8,206 nucleotides of DNA, taken from an uncultured Curtobacterium sp. GTDB taxonomy: Bacteria; Actinomycetota; Actinomycetes; Actinomycetales; Microbacteriaceae. The notes beneath the pieces were generated by a model. It had not been told where the DNA came from. It did no database searches and worked only from the letters and a program-made list of their open reading frames with translations. The translations under genes and the position numbers were made by a program. Shown one piece after another: positions 1-4,114 of this stretch. The stretch covers positions 1 through 8,206 of the forward strand of contig CAJYIG010000287.1 in NCBI GenBank assembly GCA_913774725.1, given 5' to 3'. The stretch's first letter is position 1, and every line of letters begins with the position of its first letter.

Positions 1-71
1 ACCAGACCGGAGCGCACCACCACTGCGACCCGGACCCGCCCGCCACCACCTCGGACGAAGGGCGCATCTGA
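1..71 (+). CDS. C-terminal end of a probable metal ABC transporter ATPase (partial)
   Basis: An open frame with codons in phase with position 3 runs from the left edge to a TGA at 69-71, giving about 22 residues that include three adjacent histidines followed by a Cys (HHHC) and an acidic, proline-rich end. The TGA overlaps the ATG of the following permease gene as TGATG, the usual sign of translational coupling. In zinc-uptake operons of actinobacteria the gene before the permease is normally the ATP-binding subunit, and such ATPases often end in a variable His-rich tail. No ATPase motif lies inside the window, so the identity rests only on position and the His cluster. The fragment could instead be the end of another operon gene. 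Confidence 0.55.
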   Translation, partial: QTGAHHHCDPDPPATTSDEGRI

Positions 72-1015
72 TGGACGTGCTGTCGACCGTCTTCTCGTTC
101 CAGGACTACGGCGAGCTGCTCGTGCTCGTCCAGAACTCGATCTGGGCCGGCGCGGTGCTCGGCATCGTCGGCGGGCTCATCGGGCCGTTCGTCGTCGCCC
201 GGAACATGCCGTTCGCGGTGCACGGCATCTCGGAGCTGTCGTTCGCCGGGGCCAGCGCCGCCCTGCTGTTCGGCGTGAACGTCGTCACCGGGTCGCTCGT
301 CGGCTCGGTCGTCGCCGCGCTGCTCATCGGGCTGCTCGGGTCCCGGGCCCGCGACCGGAACTCGATCATAGCCGTCCTCATGCCGTTCGGCCTCGGGCTC
401 GGCATCCTGTGCCTCGCGCTCTACAAGGGTCGGGCGGCGAACAAGTTCGGGCTGCTCACCGGGCAGATCGTCTCGGTCGACAACCCGCAGCTGACCTCGC
501 TGATCGTCGTCTCCGCGATCGTCGTCGTGACGCTCCTGGTGATCTGGCGCCCGCTGATGTTCTCGTCCGTCGACCCCGACGTCGCCGCCGCTGCAGGGGT
601 GCCGGTGCGGACGCTCGCCATCGTGTTCATGCTCGCGCTCGGACTCGCCACCGCGGTGTCGGTGCAGATCGTCGGCGCGCTGCTGGTGCTCTCGCTGCTC
701 GTCACCCCCGCCGCCGCCGCACTCCGCCTGACCTCGCACCCCGTGGTCGTGCCCGTGCTCTCGACGGTCTTCGCGGTCGTGTCGGTCGTGGGTGGCATCC
801 TGCTCGCACTCGGCGGGGGACTGCCGATCAGCCCCTACGTCACGACGATCTCGTTCGTGATCTGGGTGGTCTGCCGCATCGTCGGCAGCCGCAGGGACCG
901 GCGCGGACGCGAGCGCATCGCGGACCGCGAGCAGACCGACGGGGGCGGGTCGCGCCTCCAGACCGGGAACGACGCGTCGACCGACGCGACCCGCAGGGAA
1001 GGAGTCACCGCGTGA
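71..1015 (+). CDS. znuB: Zinc (metal) ABC transporter permease, ABC-3 family
   Basis: This 314-residue protein is an integral membrane permease of the ZnuB/TroC (ABC-3) family, which passes Zn2+ or Mn2+ from a solute-binding protein into the cytoplasm. It has about eight hydrophobic segments between residues 20 and 270. Family-type motifs are RNMPFAVHGISELSFAGAS (44-62), with H51 and E55 near the metal path, the DPDVAAAAGV segment (168-177) expected to contact the ATPase, and VGALLVLSLLVTPAAAAL (201-218). After the last membrane segment there is a charged tail of about 40 residues, longer than usual and probably cytoplasmic. The ATG at 71 overlaps the preceding stop and has AAGGG at 58-62 as a ribosome site. 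Its own stop overlaps the zur start. Zinc is chosen over manganese because zur follows directly; the sequence alone does not settle the metal. Confidence 0.9.
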   Translation: MDVLSTVFSFQDYGELLVLVQNSIWAGAVLGIVGGLIGPFVVARNMPFAVHGISELSFAGASAALLFGVNVVTGSLVGSVVAALLIGLLGSRARDRNSIIAVLMPFGLGLGILCLALYKGRAANKFGLLTGQIVSVDNPQLTSLIVVSAIVVVTLLVIWRPLMFSSVDPDVAAAAGVPVRTLAIVFMLALGLATAVSVQIVGALLVLSLLVTPAAAALRLTSHPVVVPVLSTVFAVVSVVGGILLALGGGLPISPYVTTISFVIWVVCRIVGSRRDRRGRERIADREQTDGGGSRLQTGNDASTDATRREGVTA

Positions 1016-1425
1016 ACGCCGTGCAGAAGCCGAAGCGGAACACCTGGCAGCGCGAGGCCGTGCGCAGCGCGCTGTCCGGCACCGAGGGGTTCGTCAGCGC
1101 GCAGGCGCTCCACCAGCACCTGCGGGACGGCGGATCCACGATCGGACTGGCCACCGTGTACCGGGCGCTCGCCGACCTGGCGACCGAGGGTGACGCGGAC
1201 TCGCTGCAGCAGGACGGCGAGTCGCTGTACCGGGCCTGCACGACCGACGTGCACCACCACCACCTGATCTGCCGGAACTGCGGCCGCACGGTCGAGATCG
1301 AGGCCGACCCGGTCGAGCGGTGGGCGCAGGAGGTGGCGGCCGCGAACGGCTTCACCAACGCGAGCCACGTCGTCGACATCTTCGGCGAGTGCGCGGTCTG
1401 CACCGCGGCCCGGACCGGCGAGTAA
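1012..1425 (+). CDS. zur: Zinc uptake regulator Zur, Fur family
   Basis: This 137-residue Fur-family repressor should bind DNA when loaded with zinc and shut off zinc uptake genes. The N-terminal half is a winged helix with the recognition segment GLATVYRALADL at 45-56. The metal-binding C-terminal half shows the layout of the mycobacterial zinc sensor FurB/Zur: C76 in the YRAC motif, the H81-H84 run, the structural zinc cysteines C87/C90 and C127/C130, and H119. C76 followed by the His run favours Zur over ferric Fur or peroxide-sensing PerR. The GTG at 1012 is chosen because it overlaps the permease stop (GTGA) and has AGGGAAGGAG at 995-1004, seven bases upstream. It is cotranscribed with the transporter, so it probably takes part in autoregulation through an operator left of the window. 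Confidence 0.93.
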   Translation: MNAVQKPKRNTWQREAVRSALSGTEGFVSAQALHQHLRDGGSTIGLATVYRALADLATEGDADSLQQDGESLYRACTTDVHHHHLICRNCGRTVEIEADPVERWAQEVAAANGFTNASHVVDIFGECAVCTAARTGE

Positions 1426-1435
1426 CCTCCCGCGC
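1423..1435 (+). promoter_or_regulatory. Probable -10 element for a leaderless hydrolase transcript
   Basis: TAACCT at 1423-1428 fits the actinobacterial TAnnnT -10 pattern and lies seven bases before the ATG at 1436, placing the expected transcript start at or next to the A of the start codon. No Shine-Dalgarno sequence precedes that ATG, which fits a leaderless mRNA. The first three bases are also the zur stop codon. No good -35 hexamer is visible. Confidence 0.5.
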
Positions 1436-2131
1436 ATGCACGTCATCCTGGTGCCCGGCTTCTGGCTCGACGCGAGCGCGTGGGACGAGGTGACGCCCGT
1501 CCTGCAGGAGGCCGGGCACTCCGTCCAGGCGATCACCCGGACGGGCGCCACGCTCGACGAGCAGGTCGCCGGCATCGTGGCGGTCCTCGACGCCGTGGCG
1601 ACGCCGAACGAGCCGGTGGCGCTCGCGGGGCACTCGGGTGCCGGGCCGATGGTGCTCATGGCGGCGGACCAGCGTCCCTCGCTCGTCGCGCACCTGCTCT
1701 ACGTGGACACCTTCCCCGGGCCGGACGGCGCCGTGGTGAACGACGAGCTGCCCGTGGTGGACGGTATCGTGCCGCTGCCGTCGTGGGACGTGTGGGAGCC
1801 GGCGACCGTGCGGGGGATGACGCCGGCGCTCCGCGAGGAGTTCGAGCGCCGGGCGGTCCCGGAGCCCGCGGCCGTGCCCACCGACCCCTTCCACTACGCG
1901 GAACCCGCTCGGCACCGGATCCCGGCGACCGTGGTGTCGTGCGAGATCCCGGCGGAGGACCTGGCGGCGATGGTGGCCGAGCACCACGCGTGGACGACCG
2001 AGCTCGTCGCGGTCGAGGACCTGACGATCGTGGGGCTCGAGACCGGGCACTGGCCGATGGTCACGGCGCCGCGGGCGCTCGGCGAGCTCCTCGTGCAGGC
2101 GCTGGCGCCGCGGCCGACCGACGGGCCGTAG
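1436..2131 (+). CDS. Alpha/beta fold hydrolase (esterase-like)
   Basis: This 231-residue protein has the compact form of the alpha/beta hydrolase superfamily (plant esterase/hydroxynitrile lyase-like branch). It starts directly with the first core strand, VILVPGFWLD (3-12), whose PGFW stretch would form the oxyanion hole. The nucleophile elbow is GHSGAG (65-70) with Ser67. The likely catalytic His is H205 in ETGHWP near the C-terminus. The acidic residue is uncertain: the usual strand-6 acid position falls around the VVSCEIPAED stretch. There is no signal peptide, so it is cytoplasmic. The substrate cannot be read from the sequence. It starts 11 bases after zur but lacks a ribosome site and seems to have its own promoter, so a role in zinc metabolism should not be assumed. 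Confidence 0.88.
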   Translation: MHVILVPGFWLDASAWDEVTPVLQEAGHSVQAITRTGATLDEQVAGIVAVLDAVATPNEPVALAGHSGAGPMVLMAADQRPSLVAHLLYVDTFPGPDGAVVNDELPVVDGIVPLPSWDVWEPATVRGMTPALREEFERRAVPEPAAVPTDPFHYAEPARHRIPATVVSCEIPAEDLAAMVAEHHAWTTELVAVEDLTIVGLETGHWPMVTAPRALGELLVQALAPRPTDGP

Positions 2132-2135
2132 GCGG

Positions 2136-2159
2136 CGGGCGGTCGGCCGGGGCCGCCCG
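2136..2159 (+). terminator. Hairpin after the hydrolase gene
   Basis: A 9-bp stem (2136-2144 with 2151-2159, one G-T pair) encloses the loop GGCCGG and begins four bases after the hydrolase stop. There is no T-tract, as is common in high-GC actinobacteria. It probably ends the hydrolase transcript. Confidence 0.5.
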
Positions 2160-2177
2160 GGTTGCGGGCTGCGGCCA

Positions 2178-2241
2178 GCGGCCGTCCTGGTCGCAGGACT
2201 TGCCGTCCGCGGCCGTCCTGGTCGCACGACTTGCCGTCCGC
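2178..2241 (+). repeat. 31-bp tandem repeat, two copies
   Basis: Positions 2178-2208 are repeated at 2209-2239 with one mismatch in 31 (G2196 against C2227), and the match runs on for two more bases. Each unit contains GGCCGTCCTGGTCGCA followed by GACTTGCCGTCC. The copies abut with no spacer, and the units do not belong to a recognisable gene. Confidence 0.85.
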
Positions 2242-2269
2242 CGGGTCGACCGACGGCATGTCCTGCGAC
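2221..2269. repeat. Inverted copy of the repeat core forming a hairpin
   Basis: The stretch 2251-2269, read on the minus strand, gives GTCGCAGGACATGCCGTCG. This matches the core of the upstream tandem unit (GTCGCAGGACTTGCCGTCC at 2191-2208 plus the preceding G) at nearly every base. With the second tandem copy (2221-2239) it forms an imperfect stem-loop: 19-base arms with three mismatches around a loop of about 11 bases. The arrangement of one inverted and two direct copies resembles a REP-type intergenic element, but whether it is dispersed in the genome cannot be judged here. Confidence 0.7.
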
Positions 2270-2280
2270 GGGAAGTGGCC

Positions 2281-2300
2281 GGACCGGACCGGACCGGACA
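2281..2300 (+). repeat. GGACC pentanucleotide run, four units
   Basis: GGACC occurs three times in tandem at 2281-2295, followed by GGACA at 2296-2300. This simple repeat directly follows the hairpin element in the gene-free stretch before rpmB. No function is apparent. Confidence 0.85.
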
Positions 2301-2382
2301 GGGCCGGGAACGGAAGCCGGAGCGCCGGGGCCGAGCCGCGCCTCCAGGTCGGCGCCGGTGCAGCCCGACCGGGAGGCCCGGC

Positions 2383-2411
2383 TTGCGACACGCGCGGCCG
2401 TCCCGTAACGT
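2383..2411 (+). promoter_or_regulatory. Probable promoter of the rpmB-rpmG-rpsN operon
   Basis: TTGCGA (2383-2388) and TAACGT (2406-2411) are separated by 17 bases and fit the housekeeping sigma pattern (-35 TTGACA, -10 TAnnnT). It is the best such pair seen by eye between the repeat cluster and rpmB. Transcription would start near 2418, leaving a leader of about 220 nt. Confidence 0.5.
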
Positions 2412-2439
2412 TGACCCCTGGTCCGCCGCGTCCGCGTGG

Positions 2440-2527
2440 CAGACCCAGTTGTTCCAAGCCCTCCGACCGTCGCGTACGCCGCGGTCGCGCGGTGCTCACA
2501 GGTCCTTCGACAGGGCCCGTGGGTCTG
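2440..2527 (+). promoter_or_regulatory. Possible structured mRNA leader upstream of rpmB
   Basis: A long-range stem pairs CAGACCCA (2440-2447) with TGGGTCTG (2520-2527), eight perfect pairs. Inside it, GCCCT (2458-2462) can pair with AGGGC (2512-2516), and CGACCG (2464-2469) with CGGTCG (2482-2487). The nesting gives a plausible folded domain about 110 nt before the rpmB start. Ribosomal-protein operons often carry leaders bound by one of their products, but no known leader class is recognised here, and in GC-rich DNA some pairing arises by chance. Confidence 0.3.
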
Positions 2528-2554
2528 GGCGGCGCGCACAACCCCCTCGCTGCG

Positions 2555-2569
2555 GTCACCTCCGGTGAC
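2555..2569. repeat. Short perfect inverted repeat GTCACC-TCC-GGTGAC
   Basis: Two 6-base arms (2555-2560 and 2564-2569) flank three bases, about 70 bases before the rpmB start and inside the presumed leader. It could be a small RNA hairpin or a protein-binding site. It does not resemble the AT-rich actinobacterial Zur box. Confidence 0.4.
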
Positions 2570-2639
2570 GAGCGCGTGCGCGCCAGGCAAGTGACCTTGG
2601 GAGCGGCCGTCCGGTCGCTCGGTACCTCAGGAGGAAACC

Positions 2640-2876
2640 ATGGCAGCAGTGTGCCAGGTGACCGGAGCCACCCCCGGCTTCGGACACAACATCTCGCACT
2701 CGCACCGCCGGACGAAGCGTCGCTTCGACCCGAACGTGCAGAAGAAGACGTACTACGTGCCCTCGCTTCGTCGTAACGTCACGCTCACGCTCAGCGCAAA
2801 GGGCATCAAGGTGATCGACGCACGCGGCATCGAGTCCGTCGTCAAGGATCTCCTCGCCCGTGGGGAGAAGATCTGA
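2640..2876 (+). CDS. rpmB: 50S ribosomal protein L28, zinc-free (C-) type
   Basis: This 78-residue protein is L28 of the large ribosomal subunit, located near the exit-site region of the 50S particle. It begins MAAVCQVTG and contains the family-typical [19 protein letters not shown] block (14-32) and [13 protein letters not shown] (52-64). Only one cysteine (C5) is present and there is no CxxC pair, so it is the C- form that does not hold zinc; C+ L28 proteins are shorter and carry two cysteine pairs. The ATG at 2640 is supported by AGGAGG at 2629-2634, five bases upstream. Its TGA overlaps the rpmG start (TGATG). It heads a three-gene ribosomal operon. Whether the genome also has a C+ copy cannot be seen here. 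Confidence 0.96.
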   Translation: MAAVCQVTGATPGFGHNISHSHRRTKRRFDPNVQKKTYYVPSLRRNVTLTLSAKGIKVIDARGIESVVKDLLARGEKI

Positions 2877-3046
2877 TGGCCAAGAAGGGTCAGGACGTCC
2901 GTCCGATCATCAAGCTCCGCTCCACCGCGGGGACCGGGTTCACCTACGTGACCAAGAAGAACCGTCGCAACAACCCGGACCGCCTCGTGCTCAAGAAGTA
3001 CGACCCGGTGATCCGCAAGCACGTCGACTTCCGTGAGGAGCGCTAA
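2876..3046 (+). CDS. rpmG: 50S ribosomal protein L33, zinc-free (C-) type
   Basis: This 56-residue gene encodes L33 of the 50S subunit. The protein has the typical [20 protein letters not shown] stretch (15-34), [11 protein letters not shown] (35-45) and the ending HVDFREER. It contains no cysteine. In C+ L33 proteins two CxxC pairs flank the same core and bind zinc; here the second site reads KKYDPVIRK. The ATG at 2876 overlaps the rpmB stop, and GGGGAGAAG at 2862-2870 serves as ribosome site. The TAA at 3044-3046 is two bases before rpsN, so the three genes are one transcript. Confidence 0.96.
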   Translation: MAKKGQDVRPIIKLRSTAGTGFTYVTKKNRRNNPDRLVLKKYDPVIRKHVDFREER

Positions 3047-3048
3047 GC

Positions 3049-3354
3049 ATGGCGAAGAAGAGCAAGATCGCGAAGAACAACCAGCGCGCCGAGGTCATCG
3101 CGCGCTACGCCGAGCGTCGTCTCGAGCTGAAGAAGGCCCTCGTGGACCCGAACGGCACCGACGAGTCGCGTGAGGCCGCCCGCGTCGGCCTGCAGAAGCT
3201 CCCGCGCGACGCGTCGCCGGTCCGCTACCGCAACCGCGACGCCATCGACGGTCGCCCCCGTGGCCACCTCGGTGAGTACGGCATCAGCCGTGTCCGCTTC
3301 CGCGACATGGCCCACCGTGGCGAGCTGCCGGGCATCACGAAGAGCTCCTGGTAA
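3049..3354 (+). CDS. rpsN: 30S ribosomal protein S14, long zinc-free type
   Basis: This 101-residue protein is the long form of S14, a late-binding protein of the small-subunit head. It starts [10 protein letters not shown] and ends with the family-typical block [17 protein letters not shown] (85-101); [20 protein letters not shown] (53-72) is the middle conserved part. It has no cysteine, unlike the short (about 61-residue) zinc-binding S14 usually found in the spc operon of Gram-positive bacteria. TGAGGAG at 3034-3040 provides a ribosome site eight bases before the ATG. It is the last gene of the operon and is followed by a strong hairpin. Long C- S14 is the form that replaces the zinc form under Zur control in some actinobacteria. 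Confidence 0.96.
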   Translation: MAKKSKIAKNNQRAEVIARYAERRLELKKALVDPNGTDESREAARVGLQKLPRDASPVRYRNRDAIDGRPRGHLGEYGISRVRFRDMAHRGELPGITKSSW

Positions 3355-3367
3355 GCACCAGCTCCAC

Positions 3368-3403
3368 CGAACGCCCCGTCCCTGCAGAGGGACGGGGCGT
3401 TCG
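3368..3403 (+). terminator. Terminator of the rpmB-rpmG-rpsN operon
   Basis: A perfect 16-bp stem (3368-3383 with 3388-3403) carries the four-base loop GCAG. It begins 13 bases after the rpsN stop. No T-run follows, as in many actinobacterial terminators. Confidence 0.85.
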
Positions 3404-3517
3404 TCGTCCGGGCCCAGGCGGGGTACATCGTCGCCTCATCCGTCACTCGGACCCCTCCAGACCCTCGACAACCCCGGAAATCCGGGCGAGTCGGTCGTCC
3501 GGACACCGCACGGCTGG

Positions 3518-3523
3518 TAGGTT
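3518..3523 (+). promoter_or_regulatory. Probable -10 element of the HU gene promoter
   Basis: TAGGTT at 3518-3523 fits TAnnnT and is the best -10 candidate in the gap 3404-3643. It would give a leader of about 115 nt. No convincing -35 hexamer lies 16-18 bases upstream. A perfect inverted repeat CCCGGAAATCCGGG sits at 3473-3486, just upstream, and could be an operator or hairpin. Confidence 0.4.
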
Positions 3524-3643
3524 CGCTGACGGTTCCGCCGGGCGTCACCGCCCCCGGGACCACCACGTCCAGGGCACCCCGCTCCGGGCGGGCGGGCGTC
3601 CCGACGTCCCACCGACACTGCAAGAAGTCCGAGGAGGACATCC

Positions 3644-3931
3644 ATGGCTGACAAGTCACTGAACCGCACCGAGCTCGTCGCTGCCGTCGCGCAGGAGTCC
3701 GGCCAGAGCCAGGCCACCGTCAACGGCGTCGTCGACGCGCTGTTCAGCGTCGTCTCGTCGTCGGTCGCCGACGGCACCAAGGTCACGATCCCGGGCTGGA
3801 TCGCCTTCGAGAAGACCCACCGCGCCGCGCGCACCGGCCGCAACCCGCAGACGGGTGACGCCATCGAGATCGCCGCGAGCGACTCGGTCAAGGTCAGCGC
3901 CGGCTCCAAGCTCAAGGCTGCCGTCAAGTAA
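3644..3931 (+). CDS. hup: HU family nucleoid DNA-binding protein
   Basis: This 95-residue protein is a histone-like HU subunit; HU dimers bend and wrap DNA and help compact the chromosome. The N-terminal helices occupy about 1-45, followed by beta strands. The DNA-binding arm includes the hallmark GRNPQTG at 65-71, whose P68 is the base-intercalating proline. The usual PGFGxF turn reads PGWIAF here (50-55). It lacks the long Lys/Ala-rich tail of mycobacterial HupB and so has the simple bacterial HU length. GAGGAGG at 3631-3637, six bases before the ATG, is a strong ribosome site. It stands alone between a promoter-like TAGGTT and a terminator hairpin. Confidence 0.96.
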   Translation: MADKSLNRTELVAAVAQESGQSQATVNGVVDALFSVVSSSVADGTKVTIPGWIAFEKTHRAARTGRNPQTGDAIEIAASDSVKVSAGSKLKAAVK

Positions 3932-3947
3932 GACCGCTCAGCAGCAC

Positions 3948-3977
3948 CGGAAGGGACGGCTTCGGCCGTCCCTTCCG
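3948..3977 (+). terminator. Terminator of the HU gene
   Basis: A perfect 13-bp stem (3948-3960 with 3965-3977) is closed by the very stable TTCG tetraloop and begins 16 bases after the HU stop. A short mixed stretch TCGTTCCC follows instead of a T-tract. Confidence 0.85.
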
Positions 3978-4101
3978 TCGTTCCCGGGGCCGGTCCGTCC
4001 GGCGGGCTCGCTCCGGTACGTCCGCTCCTGCACAGCCGGGAGGCACGGCCCACCGCCCACAGGTCGGCCCACCGGCGTGCCCCGGTCGGTCGGGCAGCGC
4101 C

Positions 4102-4114
4102 TAGGCTTGTCGGG
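4102..4114 (+). promoter_or_regulatory. Probable -10 element for a leaderless CopD-CtaG transcript
   Basis: TAGGCT at 4102-4107 fits the TAnnnT -10 pattern and ends six bases before the GTG at 4114, so the transcript should begin at or next to the start codon. No Shine-Dalgarno sequence lies before that GTG. The -35 region is not recognisable. Confidence 0.55.

Noticed and set aside
409..1011. Plus-strand frame inside znuB that continues in frame into zur, as a longer zur
   Set aside because: The extra N-terminal part is Arg-rich out-of-frame translation of the permease. The GTG at 1012 has an excellent ribosome site and matches normal Zur length.
2178..2270. CRISPR array
   Set aside because: Only two direct copies, joined without a spacer, plus one inverted copy; no cas genes nearby.
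2555..2569. Zur operator before rpmB
   Set aside because: The palindrome GTCACC-TCC-GGTGAC is GC-rich and lacks the TGA...TCA outer bases and AT-rich core of known actinobacterial Zur boxes. It also lies about 150 bases downstream of the likely promoter.
2162..2776. Open plus-strand frame over the repeat cluster and leader into rpmB
   Set aside because: It translates the tandem repeats into Arg/Pro/Gly-rich sequence, has no ribosome site, and overlaps rpmB in another frame.
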